Shown here: piece after piece, positions 53,559 through 62,275 of the stretch
How the letters are laid out: every line of letters begins with the position of its first letter
Numbering within the stretch: the first letter of the stretch is position 1
Assembly (NCBI RefSeq): GCF_014489635.1
Contig: NZ_CP060828.1
Coordinates: forward strand, 8,234,001-8,298,000
From: Streptomyces roseirectus
GTDB lineage: Bacteria > Actinomycetota > Actinomycetes > Streptomycetales > Streptomycetaceae
Length of the DNA: 64,000 bases
Direction: 5' to 3'
The notes under the pieces: model-generated
The model's input: only the letters and a program-made list of their open reading frames with translations
What the model was told of the DNA's origin: nothing
Database searches by the model: none
Position numbers and translations under genes: made by a program

Positions 53559-54896
53559 CTACGCCCAGCACCCGTTGACGGTCGCCGCCAGCCCGTCCAG
53601 CGCGTCCTTCGTGTCACCCGGCGCCGCCGTCGAGTTGTTCTCGACGAACGAGAACACCTTCCAGCGCCCGTCCTGCGCCCGCGTGAACCCGCTGAGCGCG
53701 ATCGCCCCGGTCAGGGTGCCGGTCTTGGCCATCACCTTGCCGACGGCGCACGAGGAGTCCGGCGTGTCGAAGCGCCCCCACTCCGGGCCGAGCGTGCCGC
53801 CGGTCGCGCCCGAGACGGGCAGCCCGTCCTTGATGTACTTGAGGAGGTGGCTGTAGCGCGGGTCCGTCGTGAGGTCGAGGATCTGCGCGAGCGTCCGTGC
53901 CGGGATCCGGTTCGCGCGCGACAGCCCGCTGCCGTCGTGGATCTCGACGTTCTCCAGCGAGACGCCGTAGCGCCGGCTGAGCACGTCGCGGACGACGGCC
54001 GTGCCGTCCTCGAAGGTGGCCGGGCGGCCCGCGCCGAGCGCGGTCATGCGCAGCAGGGTCTCGGCGATGTTGTTGTCGCTGACCGTCAGCATGTGCTTGA
54101 CGATCACCGACAGCTTCGCCGAGGTGTGGCGGGCGACGGGGAAGGCCGTGAGGCCGGCGGTGGCGCGGGCGACGTCGCCGTCGACCGTCACGCCCTGGTC
54201 GGTGAGCGCCTTCGCGAAGACCTGGCCGGCGTCGAGGGAGGTGTCCGTGACGCCGTGGCCGTCCACGACCAGCGCGCGGACCGGGGCAACGTTGTCAGGG
54301 TAGTAGCCGTCGTTCCAGCCGGTCGCGAGCGAGGGCTCGGGGAAGAGGCTGTCGTCGACCCGGACCTTGACGGTGGTCAGGCCCGCCGCCTTCAGGCCGG
54401 CGACGGCCGTCTTCGCCATCGCCTGGAGATCGGCCGTCGTCAGGGTGCGGTCGCCGCCGCCGACGAGGGTCAGCGTGCCGTCGCCGTACACGACCTTCGT
54501 GGTGAAGCGGTGGCTCGGGCCGAGGACCGTCAGGGCGGCGGTCGAGGTGGCGAGCTTCGTGTTGGACGCCGGCATCAGGGCCGTCGTCGCGTCGTGGCCC
54601 CAGATCTCCTTGTCGGACTTGGCGTCGACGACGACACCGCTGAACGTGGTGCCGAGGCGGGCGTCCTGGACGCGGGTGTCGAGGTTGTCCGCGATCTGCT
54701 GCTCGGCCGGGTCGAGTTCCGTGGCGCCGGCCTTCGACGCGGTGGCCTTCTCGGCGGCGAACGCGGACGGGCCGGCCAGGATCGTGCCGGCGACCGGTGT
54801 CACGGCCGCGACCAGGAGCGCCCGGCGGACCGCCGGGTTCATCGGCCGGGTTCTGCGGTGGCGCCCGCGCGCGCCGGAGGGGGGTGTGCTCTGCAT
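53559..54896 (-). CDS. dacB: D-alanyl-D-alanine carboxypeptidase/endopeptidase (PBP4, DacB)
   Basis: A 445-residue exported class C penicillin-binding protein. A signal peptide (RRALLVAAVTPVAGTILAG) lies at about 24-48. The active-site SxxK is Ser111-N-T-Lys114 (PASNTK), the SxN motif is VSDNN, and KTG occurs as MAKTGTLTG. The insert between the first two motifs is that of PBP4. It trims or cleaves peptide crosslinks in peptidoglycan outside the membrane. ATG at 54896; a second ATG at 54842 is possible and would shorten the basic head of the signal. Confidence 0.9.
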   Translation of the reverse strand: MQSTPPSGARGRHRRTRPMNPAVRRALLVAAVTPVAGTILAGPSAFAAEKATASKAGATELDPAEQQIADNLDTRVQDARLGTTFSGVVVDAKSDKEIWGHDATTALMPASNTKLATSTAALTVLGPSHRFTTKVVYGDGTLTLVGGGDRTLTTADLQAMAKTAVAGLKAAGLTTVKVRVDDSLFPEPSLATGWNDGYYPDNVAPVRALVVDGHGVTDTSLDAGQVFAKALTDQGVTVDGDVARATAGLTAFPVARHTSAKLSVIVKHMLTVSDNNIAETLLRMTALGAGRPATFEDGTAVVRDVLSRRYGVSLENVEIHDGSGLSRANRIPARTLAQILDLTTDPRYSHLLKYIKDGLPVSGATGGTLGPEWGRFDTPDSSCAVGKVMAKTGTLTGAIALSGFTRAQDGRWKVFSFVENNSTAAPGDTKDALDGLAATVNGCWA

Positions 54897-55054
54897 GGGG
54901 GTGGTCCTCGGAGTGGTCCCGTGGGGGGAATGTGGCGGATGTGGCCGAAAGTAGCAGTCATGGGAGCTTGTACCTTCAAGTAGACGTGAAGGGGTTGTGG
55001 AGATGGTGAGGGGTGGTGGGAGGGCGCGTGGTGCGGGGCGGGCTCCCGGAGAGG

Positions 55055-55060
55055 TATAGT
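55055..55060 (+). promoter_or_regulatory. Possible -10 element (TATAGT) before an RNA-like region
   Basis: TATAGT lies about 7 bp before the structured region starting near 55067. No good -35 hexamer is seen 17 bp upstream. Weak support. Confidence 0.3.
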
Positions 55061-55066
55061 TGATCT

Positions 55067-55214
55067 CACGCCGAAGGGCCCAACTCGGGCCGGACGGCAG
55101 TGCGTTGGTAGTCCAAGGAAAGACGCCCCGCTTCCTGCGGGGAGATGCAAGTGCAAGGCTTGCCCAGCGCTCAGATGCCGAAGGCCCCGCTTCCTGGGAA
55201 GCGGGGCCTTCGGT
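55067..55214 (+). ncRNA. Structured RNA candidate or IS605/omega-RNA-like scar
   Basis: No protein of this window covers this stretch. It contains GGGCCCAACTCGGGCC, the hairpin CGCCCCGCTTCCTGCGGGG followed by AGATGCAAGTGCAA, a small hairpin GCAAGTGCAAGGCTTGC, and ends in a long terminator hairpin. The plus frame reads ALVVQGKTPRFLRGD, resembling the tail of IS605-family TnpB proteins, and a hairpin followed by GATGCAAG is what TnpB right ends look like. No tnpB gene remains. Either a small RNA or an old insertion-sequence end is possible. Confidence 0.4.
55178..55213. terminator. 17-bp perfect terminator hairpin
   Basis: CCGAAGGCCCCGCTTCC and GGAAGCGGGGCCTTCGG are perfectly complementary with a 2-base centre. 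It ends 5 bp from the stop codon of the minus-strand hydrolase gene and so can end transcripts from both sides. Confidence 0.85.
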
Positions 55215-55218
55215 CATG

Positions 55219-56745
55219 TCAGGGCCGGCAGGTCACGTCCCCGGCGGGCAGGCGGCCCGTCGCGAAGTAGGCGCGGACCTGGTCGTCGGCGCACTCGTTC
55301 CCGTACACCCCGAACACCGCGTGCTGCGCCGGGCCCTCCAGGGTGACCAGGCGGGACGACGGCCAGTTCCGGCGCTGGGCCAGCGCACCGGCGTGGATCG
55401 TGCGCGGGTCGCCGGTCGCGCTGACCAGGAGCGCCGGGAAGTCGCCGCGGACACGCGTCGGGGCCTCACGCGGGGCGTCCCAGAAGGCGCACGGGGAGAT
55501 GTTCCGGGTGAGCGGCGCGAGCAACGGGTCCGTCCGCCGGCCCTCCTCGATGTCACGCCGGTACACCTCCGGGTCGCGCGGCCCCGCCACGTCCCCGCAC
55601 AGGATCGCCGACTGGACGCTGCCGTACGACGAGTCCTCCCCGGTCAGCACGAACCGCAGCGTCTGAGCCAGCGCCGGGGACGGCTCGACCGGCCTGCCCT
55701 GCGCGGCACGCGCCAAGTCCCGTATCGCGCGGGAGAATTCGCCGTACGCCTGGTCGTTGTCCTGGGAGAGGCCGCTGAACAGGATCACCGGGACGGCCCG
55801 GTCGTCGACCCGGTAGGGGCCCACCGCCAGGGGTGCGCGGGACGACGCCTCGTACACGCCGGTCACCGTCTTGAGCACGGCGTCCCTGCTCGCGCCCAGG
55901 CCGAACTCCGCGTGCCGGGACGCCGCCCAGGCCGCCCAGTCCTCCAGCGCCGCCCGGTTCGCGGACTCCATCGGGCGCAGCAGGCGGGGGGAGTAGTCGG
56001 CCGGGTCGATGACGCCGTCCAGGGTCATCCGCTCGACGCGGCGCGGGAACATGGTGGCGTACACCTCGCCGAGGTAACTCCCGTACGAGTAGCCCAGGTA
56101 GGAGATCTTCCGCTCGCCCAGCGCGGCCCTGATGACGTCCATGTCGCGGGCGGTGTTGCGCGTCGTCGCGTACGGGATGACATCCCCGGCGTTGCGCCGG
56201 CACCGCTCGGCGAGGTCCCGCGCGAAGGCCGCCGCCCGCTCGAATCTGGCGCCCGCGCCCCAGAGCGACGTCCCTGTCGGCCACTCGCAGTCCAACGGCG
56301 TGCTGCGCCCCACGAACCTCGGGTCCACCCCGACGATGTCATACCGGCCCGCGACCTCCTTCAACGCCCCCCGGATCCACGGCGGATCCCCGATCGTGGC
56401 CCCGCCGGGACCACCCCCGTTCAACAGCAGCGGGCCGACCCGGTGCGCGGTGTCCGTGGCCCTGATCCGCGACAACGCGACCTTGATGGTCCGCCCGCCG
56501 GGGTTCGTGTAGTCCAACGGCACCGTGACATCGGCACACGTGGCGCCCGCCCGCTCCAACTCCTTCCCGGTGGTGTCGTCCGGCCCCGTCACGCAACTCT
56601 TCCAGTCGAGCCGCTGGCTGTGGAAACGGCTCAGCGGATCGGCGGCGCGGGCGTGGGCGTCGGCTTGGGCGGTCGGAGCGGTCAGCGGGAGCGCCGCGAG
56701 GGCGAGAACTCCGCACAGAGCAAGGCGAGTCGATAAAGTCTTCAC
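55219..56745 (-). CDS. Secreted alpha/beta hydrolase, tripeptidyl aminopeptidase (SlpD/E, Tap) type
   Basis: A 508-residue exported serine hydrolase. Signal peptide 1-29 (ALPLTAPTAQA). The oxyanion block LLLNGGGPGGATIG near 107-118 and nucleophile Ser220 in GYSYGSYLG are those of the mycelium-associated tripeptidyl aminopeptidases of Streptomyces. Asp in SATGDPRTIH and His in GPAQHAVFG complete the triad near the C-terminus. Cys pairs are likely disulphides. It removes N-terminal tripeptides from extracellular proteins, or acts on related esters. Confidence 0.88.
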   Translation of the reverse strand: MKTLSTRLALCGVLALAALPLTAPTAQADAHARAADPLSRFHSQRLDWKSCVTGPDDTTGKELERAGATCADVTVPLDYTNPGGRTIKVALSRIRATDTAHRVGPLLLNGGGPGGATIGDPPWIRGALKEVAGRYDIVGVDPRFVGRSTPLDCEWPTGTSLWGAGARFERAAAFARDLAERCRRNAGDVIPYATTRNTARDMDVIRAALGERKISYLGYSYGSYLGEVYATMFPRRVERMTLDGVIDPADYSPRLLRPMESANRAALEDWAAWAASRHAEFGLGASRDAVLKTVTGVYEASSRAPLAVGPYRVDDRAVPVILFSGLSQDNDQAYGEFSRAIRDLARAAQGRPVEPSPALAQTLRFVLTGEDSSYGSVQSAILCGDVAGPRDPEVYRRDIEEGRRTDPLLAPLTRNISPCAFWDAPREAPTRVRGDFPALLVSATGDPRTIHAGALAQRRNWPSSRLVTLEGPAQHAVFGVYGNECADDQVRAYFATGRLPAGDVTCRP

Positions 56746-56911
56746 GCAACATCACGTTAGGGAGCGGGAGTTACCGGCACACTCCGACAACCCCGCTGTT
56801 CCGTCCGGGTGTCACCCCCCTTGCGCGCGCCGCCGGGACCCGTTAACGCCCGGAAGACAAACCGCGGCCGGGCGCGCGGAGAGATGCCCCCGCACGCCCG
56901 GCCCGTTTCGC

Positions 56912-57235
56912 TTACTCGCCCTTGGGCCCCGCCTGCTGGACCACCTCGAACGACCACAGCTGCGAGGCGGAGGACGCCGGCTTGGGGCGTTCGCCGTCGG
57001 CGCCGCCCTGGTGGGCCTGCTTCATGGGGCCCTCCATCCATGCCTGGAAGGACGCCTCGTCGCGCCAGCGGGTGTAGACGAGGTAGGTGTCGGTGCCCTC
57101 GACGGGGCGCAGGAGTTCGAACCACTCGAAGCCGTCGGAGTTCTCGACCGCGTGGGCGCGACCGGCGAACCGCTTCTCCAGCGTCTCGCGCTGCTCGGCG
57201 GGGACGGTCAGGACGTTGATCTTGACTACGCTCAT
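56912..57235 (-). CDS. Antibiotic-biosynthesis-monooxygenase (ABM) domain protein
   Basis: A 107-residue dimeric alpha+beta-barrel protein. ATG at 57235 begins MSVVKINVLTVP; FEWFELLRPVEGTDTYLVYTRWRDEASFQAWM is the core of ABM/IsdG-like proteins. Such proteins oxidise polyketide quinones or haem without cofactors. A related Trp (WFELLR) and His (AHAVEN) are present, but haem binding cannot be concluded. It diverges from the MMPL gene. Confidence 0.85.
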   Translation of the reverse strand: MSVVKINVLTVPAEQRETLEKRFAGRAHAVENSDGFEWFELLRPVEGTDTYLVYTRWRDEASFQAWMEGPMKQAHQGGADGERPKPASSASQLWSFEVVQQAGPKGE

Positions 57236-57354
57236 GCCCCCATCCTGCCGCTCGGGGAGTCCGGGGACGCACACCGCCCCCCGGTCCACGACATGCGCCC
57301 CCTCACCCCCTGCCCGACACTGAGCCCGGGGGCCGCACGTGAGGAGCGTCTTGT

Positions 57355-59553
57355 ATGGCCTCGTTGCTCTACCGGCTGGGTAAGTGGGCCTTCCGGCGGC
57401 GTTGGTATGTGACGGGGCTGTGGGTCGTGGTGCTGGTAGGGCTGGGCGCGGCGTCGGCGGCGGCGCCCGAGGCGCCGAGTACCGCGTTCTCGGCCCCCGG
57501 CATCGAGGCGCAGCGCGCGTTCGACCTGATGGACGAACGGTTCCCCGGCGCGCAGGCGAACGGCGCGACCGCGCGGCTCGTGTTCGTCGCGCCCGAGGGG
57601 CAGAAGGTGACGTCCGCCGAGAACAGGGCGGCGATCGACAGGGCCGTCACCCGGGCGGCGGCCGGCGCGCAGGTCGCGTCCGCGGTGGGCCCCTTCCAGG
57701 CGGGCGCGGTGAGGGAGGACGGCTCGACGGCGTACGCGACGGTCACGTACAAGGTCGCCGCCGACGACCTGACGGACGCGGCGAAGAGCACGTTGCGCGG
57801 CGCGGCCCAGGACGCGAGGGCCGCCGGCCTGACCGTCGAGGCGGGCGGCACGGCGCTGGCGGAGTCGCCGAGCGCGGGCGGAGCCGGCGAGGTCGTCGGC
57901 ATCCTCGTCGCCGCCGTCGTCCTGCTGGTCACGTTCGGTTCGATGGCCGCCGCCGGACTCCCGCTGCTCACGGCCGTGCTCGGCGTCGGGCTGAGCATGA
58001 CCGCGATCACCACTCTGGCGAGCCCTCTCGGCCTCACCTCGACGAGCAGCACGCTCGCGACGATGCTGGGCCTGGCCTGCGGCATCGACTACGCGCTGTT
58101 CGTGCTGTCCCGCTACCGCGAGGAGCGCGCGAACGGGCACGCGGAACAGGACGCGGCGGGCCTGGCCGTCGGCACGGCCGGTTCCGCGGTCGTCTTCGCG
58201 GGCCTCACGGTCGTCATCGCGCTGGCGGGCCTGTCCGTCGTCGGCATCCCGATGCTCACGAAGATGGGCCTGTGCGCGGCGGGCGCGGTCGTCGTCGCCG
58301 TCGCCGTGTGTCTGACGATGACGCCGGCGCTGATCGGGTTCTGGCCGCGCGCGGTGCTGTCGCGGCGCTACCGGCTGACCGGGCGGCGGGTGCAGGGCGT
58401 GCTGGGCAACCGGGGCAGCCGGTGGGCGGAGTTCGTGCAGCGCCACCCGTTCCCCGTGCGGTTCACGGCGATGGCCGCCCTGATCGTCCTCGCGATCCCC
58501 GTCCTGCACCTGCGGCTCGGCATGCCCGGCGACGAGGTGAAGTCGACGGCGACGACCGAACGCCGCGCCTACGACGACCTGGCGCGGGGCTTCGGCCCCG
58601 GCTTCAACGGGCCCCTGTCGATCGTGGTCGACGCGAGCAGGGCCGACGACCCGAAGACGGCCGTCTCGGCGATCGAGACGAAGGTCAGGGCGACGAAGGG
58701 CGTCGTCTCGGTCACCGCGCCGCGCTTCAACCGGGCCGGCGACACGGCCGTCTTCTCCGCCGTGTCCGCGTGGGCGCCGACCGACGAGAAGACCGAGGAC
58801 CTGGTCCACACGATCCGCGACCACCGCGAGGGGACGGTCGCCGGGACGGGGGCGACGTTCGAGGTCACCGGCACGACCGCGCTGAACATCGACGTCGCCC
58901 AGAAGGTCCGGCGGGCGCTGGTCCCGTACCTGATCGTCGTCGTCGGGCTCGCGATCCTGCTGCTGCTCGTGGTGTTCCGGTCGATCTTCATCCCGCTGAA
59001 GGCGGCGCTCGGCTTCCTGCTCTCCGTGCTCGCCGCCCTCGGCTGCGTCGTCGCCGTCTTCCAGTGGGGCTGGGGCGCCTCGCTGCTGGGCGTGGAGACC
59101 ACCGGCCCGATCATGAGCATGATGCCGATCTTCCTCGTCGGCATCGTCTTCGGCCTCGCGATGGACTACGAGGTCTTCCTCGTCTCCCGCATCCGCGAGG
59201 CGTACGTCCACGGCCAGGGCGCCGGGGAGTCCATCACCACCGGCTTCCGCTACAGCGCCCGGGTCGTGGCCGCCGCCGCGCTCATCATGATCTCCGTCTT
59301 CGCCGGCTTCGTCACCGCCGACGAGTCGATGATCAAGATGGTCGGCTTCGGGCTGGCCGTCGCCGTCCTGTTCGACGCGTTCGTCGTCCGCATGGCCTTC
59401 GTCCCCGGCGTCCTCGCCCTGCTCGGTGACAAGGTCGCCTGGCTGCCCGGGTGGCTCGACCGGATCCTGCCGCACCTCGACGTCGAGGGCGAGGCCCTGA
59501 GCCGGGCCCACCCGGCCCCGACCCCGCAGGCGGGGACGGAGCGAGCCGGCTAG
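57355..59553 (+). CDS. MMPL-family (RND-type) membrane transporter
   Basis: A 732-residue transporter with 11-12 TM helices in two halves. Each half has a TM, a large extracellular domain and five or six TMs. MLGLACGIDYALFVLSRYREER in the first half and FGLAMDYEVFLVSRIREAYVHG in the second carry the Asp-Tyr pair used for proton relay in MmpL3-like proteins. These pumps move lipids, siderophores or antibiotics outward. ATG at 57355. The stop codon TAG shares bases with that of the convergent gene. Confidence 0.92.
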   Translation: MASLLYRLGKWAFRRRWYVTGLWVVVLVGLGAASAAAPEAPSTAFSAPGIEAQRAFDLMDERFPGAQANGATARLVFVAPEGQKVTSAENRAAIDRAVTRAAAGAQVASAVGPFQAGAVREDGSTAYATVTYKVAADDLTDAAKSTLRGAAQDARAAGLTVEAGGTALAESPSAGGAGEVVGILVAAVVLLVTFGSMAAAGLPLLTAVLGVGLSMTAITTLASPLGLTSTSSTLATMLGLACGIDYALFVLSRYREERANGHAEQDAAGLAVGTAGSAVVFAGLTVVIALAGLSVVGIPMLTKMGLCAAGAVVVAVAVCLTMTPALIGFWPRAVLSRRYRLTGRRVQGVLGNRGSRWAEFVQRHPFPVRFTAMAALIVLAIPVLHLRLGMPGDEVKSTATTERRAYDDLARGFGPGFNGPLSIVVDASRADDPKTAVSAIETKVRATKGVVSVTAPRFNRAGDTAVFSAVSAWAPTDEKTEDLVHTIRDHREGTVAGTGATFEVTGTTALNIDVAQKVRRALVPYLIVVVGLAILLLLVVFRSIFIPLKAALGFLLSVLAALGCVVAVFQWGWGASLLGVETTGPIMSMMPIFLVGIVFGLAMDYEVFLVSRIREAYVHGQGAGESITTGFRYSARVVAAAALIMISVFAGFVTADESMIKMVGFGLAVAVLFDAFVVRMAFVPGVLALLGDKVAWLPGWLDRILPHLDVEGEALSRAHPAPTPQAGTERAG

Positions 59554-60686
59554 CAGACGTTCTGACTGCTGTTCACCAACTGGATGTTGCGGAACGTGGT
59601 GTTGGTCCCGCACGGGTTCTCGGTGATCCGCGAGTTCGTCACCGTGAGGTTCTGGACGGTGATGTCGGCGTTGTTCGGGAACTCGGACCGGGCGGCGAGG
59701 CGGATCTCGCCGCCCCCGGAGACCGTGCCGCCGCTCGCCGCGAGGTTGACGTTGTAGCAGTTCTCGATGAGGACGGCGTTGTTGCCGGTGTTCGTCAGGC
59801 TGATCCGGTCGATGACCGCTCCGCCGCTCTCCGACACGCAGAACACGCCCCGCCCGCCGCCGCGCGCGACCACCTCGCCGACGCGGATGTTGGTCGGGTA
59901 GGAGTTGCCGATGCGCCCGTTGCGGTTGGCCATCCGGAACGCGGCGTACCCGGTCCCGGCGCCCGCCCCGTCCGCGTCGACCTTCGTCACGGACGCGTTG
60001 ATCGTCTGGTTGAGCAGCAGCCCCGACTCGCCGACGTTGCGCGCGGTGACCGTGCCGACCGTCAGCCCGTCCACCCCGTACGTCTCGACGGCGTGACTGG
60101 ACGCGCCGGACACGTACACGTTGTCGATGCGGACGTTGCGGGTCCACTCGGCGGTGTTGCCCCGGTTGTCGACGCGCACGCCGAGCCCGGCCGACAGCCG
60201 CATGTCGAGCTGGCCGAGGACCACGTTCTGGACGTTGCGCAGGAAGACCCCGTACAGCGGTGAGCCGGTGAGGTTGAGGTGCTGGACCTCGATGTCGCGG
60301 GTGCCGCGCGAGTACACCGGCGCCTGGTCGCCGGAGCCGCTGCCGGTGACGTTGATCGTGCCGCACACGTCCAGGACGGTGTAGCTGGGCAGGGAGACGC
60401 GCGAGCCCGCGCCGATGCTGCCCGACCCCCTCACGACGACGCGTTCCTTCGACGTCCGGTTCGCCGTCAGGCTGTTGACGGCCGCCTGCATCGCGGCCCG
60501 CATGTCGGTGCCGGTGTAGCTGACGGTGCTGCCGCGCCGCGCGGTCCAGGTGGAGCCGTTCAGGACGGCCTCCGCCTGGTAGGCGCCCTCGCCGCAGGCC
60601 GCGGCCCGCGCGGTGGGGGAGTGGGCGAACGCGAGGCCGCCGGTGAGGAGGGCGAGGGTGGCCGCGGTGGTGCCGAGTCTGCGCAT
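59550..60686 (-). CDS. Secreted right-handed beta-helix protein (pectate-lyase-like)
   Basis: A 378-residue exported protein. ATG at 60686 has AGGAG; the signal peptide runs to about residue 28 (PTARA). The body consists of parallel-beta-helix coils rich in Asn/Val/Gly ladders, such as NVQNVVLGQLDMR, RIDNVYVSGASSHAV and TVQNLTVTNSRIT, the fold of pectate lyases, polygalacturonases and related enzymes. A catalytic Asp/Lys/Arg set could not be fixed. Four Cys at the ends suggest disulphides. Stop codons of this and the MMPL gene overlap (CTAG). A LacI-type palindrome upstream fits control by a plant-sugar regulator. Confidence 0.8.
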   Translation of the reverse strand: MRRLGTTAATLALLTGGLAFAHSPTARAAACGEGAYQAEAVLNGSTWTARRGSTVSYTGTDMRAAMQAAVNSLTANRTSKERVVVRGSGSIGAGSRVSLPSYTVLDVCGTINVTGSGSGDQAPVYSRGTRDIEVQHLNLTGSPLYGVFLRNVQNVVLGQLDMRLSAGLGVRVDNRGNTAEWTRNVRIDNVYVSGASSHAVETYGVDGLTVGTVTARNVGESGLLLNQTINASVTKVDADGAGAGTGYAAFRMANRNGRIGNSYPTNIRVGEVVARGGGRGVFCVSESGGAVIDRISLTNTGNNAVLIENCYNVNLAASGGTVSGGGEIRLAARSEFPNNADITVQNLTVTNSRITENPCGTNTTFRNIQLVNSSQNVC

Positions 60687-60719
60687 GGGGTTCTCCTGTG
60701 GGGTCGGAGAGGTGCGGGT

Positions 60720-60733
60720 GGAAAGCGCTTTCC
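60720..60733. promoter_or_regulatory. LacI-type palindrome upstream of the beta-helix gene
   Basis: GGAAAGCGCTTTCC is a perfect 14-bp palindrome with the central GCGC step of LacI-family operators, 34-47 bp upstream of the start. It differs from the twin sites near 32 kb, so another LacI protein is likely. Confidence 0.6.
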
Positions 60734-60778
60734 CGGGAGTGTGGCCAGAGCGGCGGCGGGCGTCAAGGGTTTGCAAAG

Positions 60779-61804
60779 TCAGCGCAGTTGGAGGTGGCCG
60801 GCGGCCGGTGCGACACGGATCGCGGGGGCGCCGGTCCAGCGCAGCAGCGTCGTCCCCCAGGTGACCCCGCCGCCGAACGCGATGATCACGACGAGGTCCC
60901 CGTGGCGCAGCCGCCCCTCGGACGCCGCCTTCGCCAGCGCGTAGGGGATGTTCGCCGCGCCGATGTTGCCCACCTCGTCACCGACCACGATGAGCTGACG
61001 GTCCGTCACCCCCATCTGTCGCGCCGCCTGTTGGAGCAGCACCGGGTTCGGCTGGTGGGTGACGACCAGCGCGACGTCGGCGAGGGTGACCCGGCCCTGG
61101 CACAGGGCGTGGGCCAGCATGCGGGGGAAGACGTCCAGGATGAAGTCCCGAACCGCCTTGCCGTTCATGGTGATCCGCTGGCCGTCGGCGTTCACGGGGA
61201 GCCGGCTGCCGCCCGCCGCGATCATCGCGTGGTCCGCGTACCGGCCGTCCGAACCGAGCGTGAACGGGCCGAACCCGAAGCCGTCGGCGACCGGACCGAG
61301 GAGGGTGGCCGCCGCGCCGTCGCCGAACAGGGACGCGGTCGCGCGGTCGGCGGGATCCACGAACTTCGAGTACGTCTCCACGCCGACCACCGCCGCATAG
61401 CGGGCCGAGGGGTCGCCGGCCAGCCAGTCGCGGGCCACCCGCGCCCCGAACAGCCAGCCCGAGCAGGCCGCCGTCACGTCCAGCGCCACCGCGTGCCGCG
61501 CCCCCACCAGCGCCTGCACCCGGCACGCCGTCGCCGGGCCCAGCTCGTCCGGCGTGGAGGTCGCCGCGACGATCAGACCGAGCTGTTCCACCTCCAAGTG
61601 GGCCGCCGCGAGCGCCGACTTGAGGGCCGCCGCGCCCAGGTCCGACGCGGCCTCGTCGGGCGCCGCCGCGTGCCGGGCCAGCACCCCCGTCCTGGCCGCT
61701 ATCCACTCCGCGGACACCCCGGCCGCCGGCGCGACCTCGTCGTTGGTGCGGCGGCGCCGCGGCAGATAGGAACCGGCGCCGACGACGCCGACCGATGCGT
61801 TCAT
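60779..61804 (-). CDS. 3-oxoacyl-ACP synthase III (FabH/KAS III-like)
   Basis: A 341-residue thiolase-fold condensing enzyme. The catalytic triad is Cys114 (VTAACSGWL), His250 (VVTHQPN) and Asn280 (VGNIGAANIP). ATG at 61804. Its closest visual match is to FabH-type starters of fatty-acid or natural-product pathways rather than chalcone-like enzymes. Because it is divergent from an acyl-CoA synthetase and not beside fab genes, a role in supplying a special acyl starter or in ester formation is more likely than housekeeping. This is inference. Confidence 0.88.
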   Translation of the reverse strand: MNASVGVVGAGSYLPRRRRTNDEVAPAAGVSAEWIAARTGVLARHAAAPDEAASDLGAAALKSALAAAHLEVEQLGLIVAATSTPDELGPATACRVQALVGARHAVALDVTAACSGWLFGARVARDWLAGDPSARYAAVVGVETYSKFVDPADRATASLFGDGAAATLLGPVADGFGFGPFTLGSDGRYADHAMIAAGGSRLPVNADGQRITMNGKAVRDFILDVFPRMLAHALCQGRVTLADVALVVTHQPNPVLLQQAARQMGVTDRQLIVVGDEVGNIGAANIPYALAKAASEGRLRHGDLVVIIAFGGGVTWGTTLLRWTGAPAIRVAPAAGHLQLR

Positions 61805-62275
61805 CACGAGGCCCTTCGGGAACGGGAGTCGAGGGGCGGCGCCGCACGGGTCCGTACCGGCCGAGGAGGGGACAGGATCCGGTGATCCGCCCGGCGCCGC
61901 TCCTGACGTTCTCGCACAGGACCGCGACACCGGGCGAGGCGCGCGCGAAGCAGTACGGCTCACACCCCGCCCCGCGCGAGCCGGGGGCGCACCCCACGGG
62001 GGTGCCCGACGCACGGGACGGACACCCGCCCGTCGGCGCGCGCCGCAATGCCGACCACGCGTCCTTTACAGGCGGCGATCAGGTGGTTTGACTGGGAGAG
62101 GTCACCATCCGGTGACGCCTGGTGACCGTGGGTGCGCACCGCTTCGGCTGTCTGCCTTTTCTCTTGCCCGAGCCGGCGACCCCCTTTCTCCCGTCCGGCC
62201 GATCCCGCCGGACGCGTCCCGCGCGTACGTACGACTGCTGCTGCTCATCAAGCCGACCACGAAAGGCAGTTGACG
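61805..62275. other. Divergent intergenic region between ketosynthase and acyl-CoA synthetase
   Basis: About 470 bp. It holds a repeat-rich operator candidate (see 62101-62127), TTGACT at 62088-62093 as a possible -35 and no clear -10. No coding frame looks real. The part near the ketosynthase is plain GC-rich leader. Confidence 0.45.
62101..62127. promoter_or_regulatory. GTCACC/GGTGAC inverted and direct repeats
   Basis: GTCACC-atcc-GGTGAC is a perfect inverted repeat, and GGTGACGCCT-GGTGACC repeats GGTGAC at a 10-bp step. Three half-sites on one helical face suggest a cooperative regulator site for the divergent promoters. Confidence 0.5.

Noticed and set aside
57232..60366. Minus-strand open frame of 1044 codons
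   Set aside because: Shadow of the MMPL gene and of the beta-helix gene; the product is Arg/Asp/Gly-rich with no domain and no ribosome site.
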